Shown here in pieces: positions 37,226-50,637 of a stretch of 64,000 nt of DNA. The notes under the pieces were generated by a model. It did no database searches and was not told where the DNA came from. It worked only from the letters and a program-made list of their open reading frames with translations. The stretch comes from Welwitschia mirabilis (lineage: Eukaryota > Gnetophyta > Gnetopsida > Welwitschiales), in assembly GCA_051453625.1 (NCBI GenBank), contig JBOZIK010000001.1:69367403-69431402 (forward strand), written 5' to 3'. The translations under genes were made by a program, and so were the position numbers. Position 1 is the first letter of the stretch; each line of letters begins with the position of its first letter.

Positions 37226-39052
37226 AACAGCTTTCATTTTAATCATTATAAATTATTACTAACCATAAAAACCTCAATTCCTAATAGCTATAAAGTTGGT
37301 TATATTCCTAATAATACTAAACCATGAGCAAAATAAATTATATCCTTGAAAATACTAGATTCCAAGATAACTTTAACTCTTAGATAAGAATGAATTTAAT
37401 CATAACTTCTAATACTTATGAATTTAATTATACCTATAATTTTCCTACTATCTAAATATATACTAAATTAGATTTATGTGAATTCTAATAATTATAAAGA
37501 TTACACTAATCATAATCTTAGCACTTGAATAATCTTAGAAGTCGATTATATTTTTGATAGCTCCAAAGTATGCTTAGGGTTAACTATAATCCCAACCCCC
37601 TAGATGACCATTATGCTAATCATATTTCTGATAATTCTAAATCTCTAAACAAACTAAAGAGAATTATTAATTCAAGTTATTAAAGACTCTACGACCCTAT
37701 AGCTACAGATGATTATCACTTAGAAAAATTCCAATTATCTAAATAACTTAGGATAATGACTTTATATGATTCATTAAAGAGCTTAATATTTTACATATAT
37801 ATATATATATACATGAATAATATTGTGTAATTAAAAATCTTTGAAATTAATTAAATCTCCAACCAAGTTATTCATCCTAAATTATATGGTCACATATATT
37901 TGCAGTAAAAACCCATATTCATAACTTGTAAACTTTATCTATTGAAAATAAGAAAAAGGGGATAAACTTGATTATTTACTTTAACATGTAAATAAGGACT
38001 CATCACATCATAATGATAATCATGTTCTTCCTAATATTGTAAAAATATTTCTAAGTTTAACATTTAATAACATCTATCCTATTTCCAAATATAATCTCAT
38101 GAAAATTTTTCATTCTTTCAGATGCCTCGTCATCATCAATTAAGCCTTGAAGAAAGGTCAGTTGCATCAAGTAATCAAAATCAAGAGAATTCACAAGAGA
38201 ATTAGTAAACTAATAATGGAAATCAACCACCATTCAACCTTAATCTATAAGCATTGATAAATACCTTCATACAAATCATATTAAAAACAAAAAATCAAGG
38301 TTAAAACCCACCAGTAAATAATGTTATTAATCAACCTAAGGAAGTGGGTATGAGGAAATTAATTCAAATGTTTATTAAACTAAATCCATCAAAGTTTGTA
38401 GGATGTTCACATCCTTTCAAACTAGAAGCATGGCTAAGTAATGTTGAAAAATCTATAGTACCTTAAGATGTGATAAATTTAAAAAGGGTTTCTTATCTAT
38501 TTATATGTTATAAGGACAATCTAATCTATGGTAGTTAGGAGTTCTAGAACTTTCTTAGAGGTAATTTAGACATATCTTTAAGGAAAGTTACAAAATGTTA
38601 TAGAATTATACAATCTAAGATAAGCCCATAATGTGACTATGGCATTTCATAAGTGCAAATTTGTAGAATTATTAAGATATGTATCACATATGCATCTTGA
38701 TGAAGAAGCTAAAGCAAATATCTTTATTAATAGTCTTCTCCCTTTTATTATTATCAAAGCATCCATATTTTAACCTAAGAGTCTAGTAGAGACTATACAA
38801 AAGAATAATATAGTTAAAAAAACTACACTTTATCCATAAGTGAAGGAGATTTTTAGATATAATTAATTATTATTTACTCAAAAAAATATGATATTGTTTT
38901 GGATATGAATTGGTTAATGCAAAATAAAGTAGTAATAAATTGTGAAAAGTTAATACCTAAATCTTTATTAATCTCATAACATGTGATTAGATGTTCTTAA
39001 GCTATTTATGTATTTTGATTCCTAGGAGTGAATCATTTCAAGTGAGGGAAAA
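37226..39052 (+). pseudogene. Chromovirus internal region, copy 2, internally deleted
   Basis: Leader sequence parallel to copy 1, then gag from ATGCCTCGT at 38,122 to about 38,815. It jumps directly to protease-like sequence (about 38,830-38,950, matching about 34,490-34,630 of copy 1) and then to the 3' end with a purine-rich tract AAGTGAGGGAAAA at about 39,040-39,052. Reverse transcriptase, RNase H and integrase are missing, so about 4 kb was deleted. It is joined directly to LTR 2. Confidence 0.8.
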
Positions 39053-42000
39053 TATCATATCCCTTATTTTGTAAACCATATTTGCTTGAATATTAAATAT
39101 TATAATCTTTTATTCATAAGATTAATTATCCTTATTTAAATCCTTATTAAAATAAAATGTCATATTAAATTAACATAGTTTGCAATCTTTATAATTTATC
39201 ATGAAAATGATAAAAAAATTTTTAAAAGGTACTGTATGAGAAAATCTAATCCAAACATTTAAAATTAGATAACCCCATTATGTGAGGAACTAAAATCATA
39301 TGATAAAACTAATAAGTTAAAACTTTCAAGAGGATATAATAATATATTTTATATCTTATCTACTTATTTCTATTCTTGGAAAATGTGATAGGTGTACTAT
39401 ATTATGAATAAGTAGTTTCTTCCATATGTTATGTGATTGATGGATTTTATGCATTTTGAACTAAAAAGCATTTGAGTAAGTATATGCACTTTTACCTAGA
39501 ACTGAGAATGATAAATGAGTAGATTTACTCGACCATGGCGTTTACGTTCTTGAGATGTATAAGGTCACTTAATTCATAGCATACTCATTGCTTTATTCAT
39601 TCAAATTGAAGAGTTTACCTCATTGTGCCATATTACAATTTTTTAATTTATTAACTTATTCTTTTAATGCATCTCTTAGATAAATTAAACTTACTTATGA
39701 GCCTATGAAGGATAAAAAAGAGCTAGCATGAGGAAATGATACATGTAATTAATATTTTTAATTAAAGTAAAAAGATTACTCATCCTAGTTATATGTATAT
39801 GTCATAAATACAATTTCTTTTTGTACTCCAACATCCATTATTAATCATCCCATTTATTAATGCTAATCATGTGATCTTAAGCTATGTACCTTGGTTTATT
39901 TATATATAGAGATCTTTTTCTCTATTATAAAGGGAAATACTTTTCTTTTTCTCACACTCACTCACTCTCACTCATCTTAAATCTTAAAGCTTAGAAGCAT
40001 AGAGCTAACAAGCTCTTAAGCTTTGATTTTCATAAATCTTTAGATATCAAGGTCTTATTAATCTTTCCAAGTAAGCTCTTTACTCATGTTGTTCATATGA
40101 TTTATTTTTTTATTGGAATGATTTAATATTTTATTATGAAATTATGTATTAATTTTATGAAATTATGTTATAAAATATTATTCCCTCCCATTGAATCCCA
40201 ACATTGAATCCCACCAAGACATTATAGTGAGATATGAGAGATCTCTTATACATGGTGATGAAGGATTACTAATGGATGATTATGGCCAAGAGACTAGGGG
40301 GTTTACTATTAACAAATAAAAAATGTTGAAAATCCATGTTTATTTTATTATTATAATATTTTTAATGTATTATGCATTAGGACCATCTTATTCGGGTAAA
40401 TTCTGATACTCAAAAATCTCTTTAGGCTGGTACTCTTCCATGGAAGATCTCAATGCTTAAAGTAAATGGTTCTTTTTGAGTTGATTTTGTTTTTCTTTCT
40501 ATAATTTATTTTTCATTCTATAATTAATTAGTTGGCACATCCATTATTCTACTAATCAAAGTTATTGCTTAAGTAGTTGTAGAAACTTTATCATGTTTTT
40601 GTTATGGAAAAAATTAAATTTCTAGAGTAGAGGCATAGGATAATTAGAAGGTATAAATTAGTAAACTATTTATGTAAGTCTAAGACTATGTTATGAATAT
40701 AAAAATGTAAAGAAAGTAATTTTTCTAATGGGAAATTATTTTTTAAAAAATTATTTGTTAAAAAAATAAAAAAAATAAATGCAGAAAATAATAAGCAAGT
40801 AATTTATGTTTTTATAATTATCTATTAAAATATCTAAAAATTAGGCATCCTAAGTTGTAATAAATTGAATAATATTTTAAAAACATCTTGAATCATTTAA
40901 AAACACAAATTATTTTAAAAATTATTATTATTTTAGTGAGGAGTAATAGGACTATAATTTTATAAAATTCAATAGTTTTTAATCTTAAATGATAATCATA
41001 GAAATAATATTTTTAAAATTTCAAGATATTTTATGATATATTTTGAGAATCCTATTATGTGCCTATTTTTTGAAACATTTCTATAATTTTTTTACTTTAT
41101 AATTATTTAATTGTTAATTTTTAACTATGATGTCTTGTCAGACCCAAAAATGTTATAATTAATGTTTAAAATTATAGAAAAATTATTACACAAAATTTTA
41201 TAGGTATATTAATTGTATAAAATATATTTCTATTAATAAATTTAAGTTGAATTAACTATAAATGGTATTTATGTTTGGAAATATCTCTTTCACTTTTTTT
41301 TTCCGCTTACTTTAATTGTGCATACTTGTAAGATTTTTTCACCTTAGTAGTTCAAGTAACATGAATAGTATGTAGTTTATTATTTTTTAACTTATAATAT
41401 AGCCATATAAATATTTGATAAAGATTTGTATCTTAACAATTATTTTTGAGCTATACTTGCTTTTATTTATCTTTTTTACCCTAATCCATGGAGATTGTTA
41501 TATGAACATGGAAGAATGTCTCTAGGATAGGCATAGATCTAGGTATGTTTTAGTTTGTTTAAGTATACTATAAAGATCTTATTTGATACATTTCAAATAT
41601 TTTTATTACTATTAAAATAAAAAGAAAAAAATTTCTTTATTTAATAGAAAAAAGAATATTTCTTTTATCTAGGTATTTATTGTTATAACCTTAAAAATAG
41701 AAATGTTCTGGTATGTTTGCTTTCTTTTTATGGTTGTTTATATAAAATGAACTAGATAATGATTAAAAGTATTACAACTAAGTACATAACTAGTTAAGTA
41801 TCCACATCAGTTAGAATTGTTTACATGCATTTGTATGGTGTATTCATTAAACAAGACTAAATCAAGATAATTCTAATAATATTCATTCCCACTTAGATTT
41901 TATCATCAAGGTGATTTGTCTTGACTTTTTTTCTTTTTTAATTTTTTTATAATACCCTTTTGAAAGTGGATTTAATCATCAATCTCCTATCCTATCCATG

Positions 42001-42638
42001 TATGACCTTACTCCAACTTAATATCTTAAGCTCTTAGTATAGATGGATCATGTCACACCACCCGAAAATGCTTCAAGGAAGTAAGGGTCATTTGTAAGCA
42101 TGCATCCACCTTATGTACCATCTATTACCTATATTGAGGGTATATTGAGGTGAAGTGAAATCCTATAGAGTTAAGCATAATCATGTTTGTATAGTTTAAA
42201 ACATGAAGTAGAACTAACTCATGTCTAAAGAGTGGTGAGATATCAAGCTGTATTTCCATTAGTTGGAGTTGCAACCTCCTATTATATTGGTTAAGTATCA
42301 TCCTTAAAACTTATCAATGTATGTTAATAATAAGTTCACATCTACTCAACTATTCATAAGATATCTTTTATATAACAAAAAACTAGGAAGAAATGGAGGA
42401 GACAAACTTATGACGTTGCTATTATTTTTAAAACAAAGTAATCTAGAAATGAATTATAGGTAAACATATAATATTAATATGATTTGTCTTTATTAGAAAT
42501 AGAAATTTTAATAAAAGAGTAAGTAGAATTTGGTCTTAGGTTCTATTATGTCTATTAGGTAAAAACTACTAAAGAAGAAAGGAAGTAAAAAAAAAAAAAA
42601 GGATGCTTAATTAGGATAAGAGAAAAGAGGGTGTCACA
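39053..42638 (+). mobile_element. Long LTR 2 of the chromovirus family (complete)
   Basis: Starts TATCATATCCCTTATTTTG (TG decayed to TA) after a purine tract and ends GTGTCACA before a primer site at 42,641, a length of 3,586 bp. It is collinear with LTR 1 and shares many blocks, such as TTGAATCATTTAAAAAC and ATCCACTT-type segments. It lies between two internal regions and serves as 3' LTR of copy 2 and 5' LTR of copy 3. A run of 14 A lies near 42,587. Confidence 0.88.
39901..39909 (+). promoter_or_regulatory. Probable LTR TATA box
   Basis: TATATATAG followed by agatctttttctc and a CTCACT-rich leader. The corresponding place in LTR 1 (about 29,219) and LTR 4 (about 55,183, ACATATAGAGACC) keeps the same TATAGAG core, so the motif is conserved among copies. 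It is inferred to mark the R start. Confidence 0.5.
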
Positions 42639-45388
42639 AATTGGTATGAGAGATCTAAGTTAACTTAAATAATACTTATGTTAAGCACTGATAACTTTAT
42701 AAGAATATAAATAAAATTAAATTTCTAACAACGTTTCTTTTTAATAATCATAAAGGTAGTAGTAATGATAACCTTAATTCCTAATAGCTATAAAATTGGT
42801 TATGTTCCTAACAATCTTAATCATGAGTATAAGAAATTATATCCTTGATAATATTAGATTTCAAGATAACTTTAACTCCTAGATAAGCATGAATTTAATC
42901 ATATCTCATAATAATCATGAATTCCATTATACTTATAATTCCATACTCCCTAAATATATATCAAAACACATCCATATTAATCCCAATAATTACAAATATT
43001 ATACTAATAATAATCTTAGCACCTTAATAATCTTAGAAGTTGATTATGTTTATGATAGTTTAAAAGTATTTATAAATTTAACTATAATCCCAACCCCTAG
43101 ATGATTATTATACTAATCATAGTTATGATAATTCTAAATCCCTAAACATAAGAAGAAGAATAATGAATTCAAGTTATTAAAGATTTTATTACCTTGAAAC
43201 TATAGCTAATAATCACCTAGAAGAATTACACTTATTTTAATAAGTTAGAGCAATAATCTTATATGATTTCTTAAAGAACTTAAGCTTTTGTAAGAAATAT
43301 AAATACATAAAATAATGTCTTATAATTAGATATCCTTAAAAATAATCAAATCTCCAATTAAGTTATTCATCCCAAATTATATGGTCATGTAACCTTAAAA
43401 TAAAATCCCATATTCATAACTTATAAACCTTATTTATTGAAAATAAAGAAAGGAGATAGACTTGATTATGTACTTTAAGTTATAAATTAGGACCAATCAC
43501 CTCATAATGATAACCATACCTTCCTAATATTATAAAAATATTTCTAAGTTTAATAATATCTATCCTATTTCCAAATGTAATCTTATAAAATTTTTTGCTT
43601 CTTTCAAATTCCTTAACATCTTCAGTTAAACCTTGAGGCCAAGTCATTTATACCAAGTAATCAACATAAAGAGATTTTACAAGAGAATCAAAAATCTAAT
43701 GATGGAAATCAATCCCTATTCGACCTTAATCTAGAAGCATTGATGAATACATCCAAACAATTTCTATTACAAATAGCAAATCAAGGTTAAAACTCACAAG
43801 AAAGTAATAGTATCAATCAACCTAAGAAAGTGGATATGAGAAAATTAATTTAAACTTTTATTAAGCTAAATCCACCAATGTTTTTATGAGGTTCACATCC
43901 TTTCAAATTAAAAGCATGGCTAAGTAATATTAAAAAGGTTATAGACATCTTAGGATGTGGTGAATATGAAAAGGCTTCTTTAGCTATTTATATGTTATAA
44001 GAAGAAGCTAATATATAGGGAAAAATAGAAATGACTAAGTTGGGAGACCTAACACTTTCATAGAAAAAATTTGAACACATATTTAAGGAGAGATAGATCA
44101 CCAATTTTTATATTTTCTAGAAGGTTATATAATTCTACAATCTGAGATAAGTCCATAATTGACTATAGCATCTCATGAGTGAAAATTTGTAAAATTATTA
44201 AGATATGTATTACATATGCATCTACACAAAGAAGCTAAAGCAAATATCTTTGTTAATAGTCGTCTTCCTTTTGTTACTATTAAAGTATCCATATTTTAGC
44301 CTAAGTCTAGCAGAGGCTATAAAAAAGGCAAAGATAGTAGAGCAAAATTGGTAGAGACAATAAGAAATTAAGAAAAGAATTCATCCACAAGGGCATACCC
44401 TTAAGGAAAATCAATTACAAATGTCTTATTAAAATAATATATGGCACTTAAAAAAAATAATATTAGCATCAGTAATAGCAAAAATAGGAATTTTCATCAA
44501 CCTAAGCAGACTCCATTCAAAATAAATTAGAATATTTCTAGTTAAATCTATGCAAGTAATTAACTTTAAAAATTGAAATTCTAGAAAATTCCTAGTTAGT
44601 ATCAGTATAAGAATTACTATAATCGATACCAATGCTACTACTGTAAAGAAAATCATAACATAAGGAAATTTCCATTATATAATATAAATCTTTCCAAATA
44701 AAAACTATAAAAGCATCAAAGATTTAAAAGAATTTCTTAATTAATAGGATGACTTTGAGTAGTAGATAATCAAGGGATGTAATTTTAGATTTCTTTCATA
44801 GAAGATAAGGATTTCCTTAATAATAAAAAAATTATTTTATTGGATTGTGAAGAAATACATTACTTTATATCTTCCATAATTGTTGTAAAAGAAAAAAATA
44901 TGTTGTACTCCAATTGAGGGATGTATACAGCTAGTTAATGAATTCACATCCCAAATTAATTAGCAAGTCTAAAACTATACTTTATTGATAAGTGGGGGAG
45001 ATTTTCAGATACAACCAATTATTATTGATTTGAAAAAATATAATACTATTTTGGGTATAAATTGGTTAATGCATAACATAGTAGTTAAAAATTGCAAAAA
45101 TGATCAAGTAAAAATGATGAATCATGGTTAAAGACTAATCTTTCAAGCTCATTACAAATTAGTAGTAGAGAATTTAATTAGCGCAAAGCATGTAAAAAGA
45201 GAAACTAATAGGGATTTACTTTATTATATGCTATATCTAAAATCAATTATCTTAAAGGAATAAGAAACTTTAGTAAAAAATATACTAATAGTCTAAGCAT
45301 ATTTTAATGTATTTATAATAGAATTACTAGGAATTCTACTAGTTTAGAAAGTTGAGTTATTCATTGAATTAATCCTAAGAACCTAATA
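42639..45388 (+). pseudogene. Chromovirus internal region, copy 3 (5' part)
   Basis: Primer site TTGGTATGAGAGA at 42,641-42,653, leader, then gag from about 43,606 where the start ATG has become ATT. Capsid, knuckle (about 44,620-44,660) and protease segments follow (about 44,860-45,110, IDLKKYNTIL-like). The sequence enters a 100-N gap at 45,389 at the start of reverse transcriptase. It is collinear with copy 1 and equally broken. Confidence 0.8.
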
Positions 45389-45488
45389 NNNNNNNNNNNN
45401 NNNNNNNNNNNNNNNNNNNNNNNNNNNNNNNNNNNNNNNNNNNNNNNNNNNNNNNNNNNNNNNNNNNNNNNNNNNNNNNNNNNNNNNN
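45389..45488. other. Assembly gap (100 N)
   Basis: Left flank is the reverse-transcriptase start of copy 3; right flank is the last third of an LTR. The gap hides most of a pol gene and most of an LTR, or a recombination joint. Confidence 0.98.
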
Positions 45489-46598
45489 ATATGAGTATGG
45501 AAGAGTGTTTCTAAGATTAGCATAGCTCTAGGTCTGTTTTAGTTTGTTTAAGGATATTATTTTATATTTTTTTAAAGACAAATAAAAGAATATTTGCTTT
45601 ATTTAGATAGAAAAGAAAAAAAAGATTATTTCCTTTATTTAAATTTTTGTCATGATAAAATTGGAAAAATAATTGTTCTTATATGCTTGCTTTTTTTTTT
45701 ATGGTTGTTTCTGTAAAATGAACCAAATGATTATTAGAATTATTATAACTAGGTAAATAATTCATTAAATATTTGCATTAGTTAGAATTTTTTTCATGCA
45801 TTTGTATAGTGTATTCATCGAATATGACTAAATCAAGATAATTCTAATAATGTTCATCCCCACACTTGAATTTCATCACCAAAGTGGGTTGCATTGCATT
45901 TTTTAAAATAATACCCTTCTGAAAGTGGATTTAATCATCACTCTCTTACCCTACCCATGTATAAACTTACTCCAACTTAACATCTTAAGCCCTTGACATC
46001 GATGGATCATGTTACACCATCTGAAGATACTTTAAGAAAGCAAGGGTTATTTGTAAGCATGCATCCACCTCACATACCACGTGTCACCTATATTAGTGGT
46101 ATATAAAGGTGAAGTGAAAGCCTATGGAGTTAACCCCAATCATATTTTTATAGTTTAGAACCTAAAGTACAACCAACTCATGTTTGAAGGATGGCCAGAT
46201 ATCGAATTGAAATGCTATTAGTTAGAGTTGTAACCTCCTATTATATTGGTTAAGTATTATTCTTAAAATTTATCAATGCATGTTGATAATAAGATTATCT
46301 CTCCTCAACTATTTGCAACATATTTTTTATGTGATAAAAAACTAGGAAGAAATGGAGGACATAAACTTATGACATTACTATTACTTGTAAAACAAAATAA
46401 CTTAGAAATTAATTATAGGTAAATATATGATATTAATATGTTTTGTCTTTCTTAGAATATGGTAGTTCTAATTAAGGAGTAAGTAGAATTGGTCCTAGGT
46501 TTCATTGTGTTTATCAGGTCAAAATATTAAAGAATAAAAAAGTAAATTAAGAAAAATAATTAATGCTTAATTAGGGTAAGATAAAAGAGGATGTCACA
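45489..46598 (+). mobile_element. LTR 3 of the chromovirus family (3' third)
   Basis: Starts inside the LTR at a point equal to about 31,020 in LTR 1 and about 41,500 in LTR 2 (GGAAGAGTGTTTCTAAGATT). It ends ATGTCACA before an intact primer site. The 5' two thirds are lost in the gap. Confidence 0.85.
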
Positions 46599-46600
46599 AA

Positions 46601-46613
46601 TTGGTATCAGAGC
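46601..46613 (+). other. Intact initiator tRNA-Met primer-binding site
   Basis: TTGGTATCAGAGC, the canonical plant LTR-retrotransposon site, two bases after the LTR end. It is the best-preserved primer site of the family in this window. Confidence 0.9.
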
Positions 46614-47583
46614 TCTAGGTTAACTTAAATAATACTTAAGTTAAGAACTTATAAATTTATAAGATAATAAATATAATTATAGATTTAACAACTTTTCTTC
46701 TTAATAATTATAGAGTTAGTGGTAACCATAAAAAGCTCAATTCCTAATAACTATAAAACTAGTTATATCCCTAATAATCTTAAACCATGAGTAAAATCAA
46801 TTATATCCTTAGAAATACTAGATTCTAAGATAACTTTAACTCCTAGATAAGCATAAATTTAACCATAACCTCTAATACTCAAGAATTCTATTATACCTAC
46901 AATTTTCCTAATATCTAAATATACACCAAATTATATTTATGTTAATTCTAATAATTATAGAGATTACACTAATCATAATCTTAGTACCTGAATGGTCTTA
47001 GAAGTTAATTGTATTTTTTGATAGCTCCAAAGTATTTATAGGGTTAATTATAATCCCAACCCCTGGATGATCATTAGACTGATCATATTTATGATAATTC
47101 TAAATCCAAAAAAAAACTAAAAAGAATGGTAAATTCAAATCATTAAAGACTCTATGACCTTATACCTACAGATGATAATCACTTAAAAGAATTCTAATTA
47201 TCTTAATAATTTAGGACAACGATCTTATATGATTCTTTAAAGATATTAACCTTTTACAAAAAAGATATATAAATACATAAATAATATATTATAATTAGAA
47301 ATCCTCAGAAATAATTAAATATCTAACCACGTTATTCATATTAAATTATACAATCACATGACTTTATAGTAAAAACCCATATCCATAACTTGTAAACCTT
47401 ATCTATTGAAAATAAAGAAAGGAGATAAACTTGATTATGTACTTTAAGATATAAATAAGAACTCATCATGTCATAATAATAACTATGTTCTTCCTAAGAC
47501 TATAAAATTTTTTGTAAGTTTAATGTTTAATAAAATCTGTCCTATTTTCAAATATAGTCTTACGAAAATTTCCTATCTTTCAG

Positions 47584-48270
47584 ATGCCTCGTTATCATTA
47601 GTTAAACCTTGAAACTAGGTTAGTTACATTTAGTAATTAAAATAAAAAAAATTTATAAGCATATCAATAACCTAATGATGGGAATCAATCCTCATTCAAC
47701 CTTAAACTAAAAGCATTATTGAATACCTTTATGTAGCTACTATTACAAAGAGTAAATTAAGGTCAAAACCCACAAGTAAACAATGGTATCATCGAATCTA
47801 AGTAAATGTATTTGAGGAAATTAATTCAAATTTTTATTAGGCTAAATCCATTAAAGTTTATACGAGGTTTAGATCCTTCCAAAGTAAAAGCTTGACTAGG
47901 TGATGTTAAAACATTAAAGGTACCTTAGGATGTAATGAATATGAAAAAAGATTTCTTAGTTATTTATATGTTATAAGGCGAAGCTAATCTATGGTGGAAA
48001 ATAGAAATCATTAAGTTATAAGATCTATAACTTCCTTAGAGGAAACTTAAGCACATTTTTAAGGATAGGTATAGCACTAAGTTCTATATTCTTTAGAATA
48101 TTACAGAATAATACAATCTAAGATAAGCTCATAATGTAACCATAGCATTTTATTAGAGCAAATTTGTAGAATTATTAAAATATGTGTCACATATGCATCT
48201 AGATAAAGAAGGTAAAGTAAATCTCTGTATTGATAGTCTTCTCCCTGCTAGTAGAGGCTATAAAAAAGAT
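47584..48270 (+). pseudogene. Chromovirus gag relic, copy 4
   Basis: Begins ATGCCTCGT directly after the acceptor-like TATCTTTCAG. It follows copies 1-3 through the capsid (YVSHMHLDKEG near 48,185) to about 48,270. There, after TAGTAGAGGCTATAAAAAAG, the sequence changes to a minus-strand copia element. A short stretch just before the junction is also deleted relative to copy 3. Confidence 0.8.
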
Positions 48271-48271
48271 G

Positions 48272-50460
48272 AATATCATGAATTTCTGCTTCTTCAAAGT
48301 TTTTGAAATCTATCTCTGAGACATAACAAACATGAGCATAAAAACCTTTTATAGAATCTCTTATCCTTACTTTTTAATTAACTTCTCTAGTAACGAATTT
48401 CATCGAATGATCTTTAAGAAGCTTAGGCTTTTTTAAAGTGCCTTCTTTTACTTGAATTTCATTTGATTTGGTGGCATCTTCATTTGATGTAGGTATGCTT
48501 ATGGTTGTATTCTCTTCCTCATCTGTGTAGTTTGTTCTTGTGTCAATCTCATTTGAAATTTTATTGATTCTTCTACTATCAAGCTTCTTTTGTTGAAAAC
48601 ACGATAGGCTCTGCTTCTTGTTGAGTATCCTAAGAAGATAGCTTCATCAACTTTTAATTCAAACTTGTTTAAGTGTTCTCTATCTTTTAGCATATAGCAT
48701 TTACTTCCAAAGACTTTAAAGTATGACACATTAGGTTATCTTTCTTTCTATAACTCATAAAGTATTTTATCAGTACCAGATTTAACATGCTATTCTAATT
48801 GTCTTAACCCAAAAAGATTTAGGAACTTCCTTAACATTTAACATAGTTTGAGCCATTTCTTAAAGAACTTTATTCTTTCTTTTAGCTATGCCATTTTGTT
48901 GTGGTATTTTTGGAGTTAAAAATTGATGATTAATACCATTTTCAAAATAATACTTTTCAAAAAATCATTTTTAAATTCTTCACCATGATTACTTCTTATT
49001 TTCTTTATGGTATATCCTTTTTCATTTTGAATCTTATTGCAAATTTTAACTAATTCTTGTAAGCTTTAGATTTGTTGGATAAAAAGGATATTCAAGTATA
49101 TCTAGAAAAATCATTAACTATTGTAAGAAAATAATGTTTTTTACCCAGACTTCGAGTTTGAGTGGGTCCTACTAAATTCATATGAATAAGTTCTAATGGC
49201 ATAGATGTGGAAGCTTGTGTTTTGTTTTTATGAGAGTTCATGATTTGTTTTTCCTTTTAAAAAACATCACACAATCCTTGCTTTTCTATGTTTATCTTAG
49301 GAATTCATTTTATGATGTTCTTACAAATAATAATTTTCAATTGATCATAGTTAACATGACCTAAACGTTTATGTCATAACTCGTCTTGAGTAACATTCGA
49401 AAAATAACACAGAGAAAATGATTGATCTATAGTATAAACATTATCTATTCTACTAGCTCTAAGAGTTACATCATTTGATTTTCCATACATAATTTCACAT
49501 TTTGATTTATCAAAAACTACTTTGTAACCTTTGTCACAAATTTGACTAATGCTCAGTAAATTGTGCTTTGAATCACTTACATACAAAACTTCATTAAATC
49601 TAGGAAGATTACCTCCACCAATGCTTCCAATGCCTTCTATTTTTGCTCTTTCATTATCTTTGAAAGTTACTTCTCCTCCATCAAAGTAGCTTAGATGTTT
49701 AAATCTAGATTTGTCTCCTGTCATGTGCCTTGAACATCCACTATCAAGATAGTAGATTGTACTATTTGAGTTATTAAAAGTTGGCTGAATTAACAAACTT
49801 TTAAGATCATTAGCTTTCACTCACATAGCCTCTTTAGACTTACATGATACAACTTTTTTAAGAATAAACTTAAATGGAAAGAAACTAACTGATTTTAAAA
49901 ATAACATTACTTTTATAGCATTGCATATAAGTTTTGAATGGTCTATTCTTCTATAGAAATGACAAATAACTTTTAAAGAGAGTTTACCATTACCAGTTAC
50001 CTAATTTTGCTGTCTTTGGAGTTTTTGAGAGATGAAACCAATACCTGATTTGCTGTCAACTGATTTTTGAACTCCATGCATTTCTGTCAATTTCTTAGAC
50101 CCACATAAAAATTTTTTTAAAAAATAAGATAATTCTTTTACCTTCAAATTGAGATTAGGATTTTAAAATTTGAATCTTTTAAGACTTGGTTCCATTTCCT
50201 ACTTTTTTTTTAGAGAGGGTCTTATAACCTTGTTTAGGTCATTTATCCTTCTAGCTATCTTCTCACATTCTTGGTACAACTCTTGAGAAGTGTCTTCCAA
50301 ATCTTCTTATTCTTCATTTATCATATTATGGGCATTATAAACTAATGTGTTTAGCATATCTTTCAAAGGAGGCACAAGTTTCATAAAAGAGAATCTCCTT
50401 TCTTTGTTTTATTGTTGAACATTTCTTTTATCTCTTTCCCTTGATTCCTATGTATTTTCA
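48272..50460 (-). pseudogene. Ty1/copia gag-protease-integrase relic
   Basis: Minus-strand order: gag remains about 49,990-50,460. A zinc knuckle at about 49,925-49,975 reads CHFYRRIDHSKLIC, with its second Cys changed to Tyr. A 148-codon open frame (49,374-49,820) holds the protease with an intact YYLDSGCSRHMTGD (DSG active site) and the following pre-integrase segment (HNLLSISQICDKGYKVVF). Integrase remains run about 48,730-49,370. The integrase C-terminal motif FKVFGSKCYMLKDREHLNKF, followed by EAIFLGYSTRSRAYRVFNKR, lies at 48,499-48,729. The reading ends with FKNFEEAEIHDI at the truncation. These motifs fit the SIRE/Maximus lineage. It is better preserved than the surrounding gypsy copies but not functional. 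Confidence 0.88.
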
Positions 50461-50623
50461 TAGCTATAGTCTATTTGAAAAAATAACCATATGCTATTCA
50501 AAAAAGACAAATAAAATCACAAGTATTAAGGAAGGGCATGCTTAAAAAATCATCATCAAGAAAGACAGCCATTATGGGGTTATAAGTCTAGATCGACTAA
50601 GATCTAAGAAAATGACTTAACCT

Positions 50624-50637
50624 TCTTTAATATCAAC
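50624..50637 (-). other. Copia primer-binding site (decayed)
   Basis: Read on the minus strand as GTTGATATTAAAG, corresponding to the usual TTGGTATCA-AAGC-type site next to the LTR 3' end. It agrees with the LTR border at 50,638 (CCTAATA on the minus strand, originally ...CA). Confidence 0.5.
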
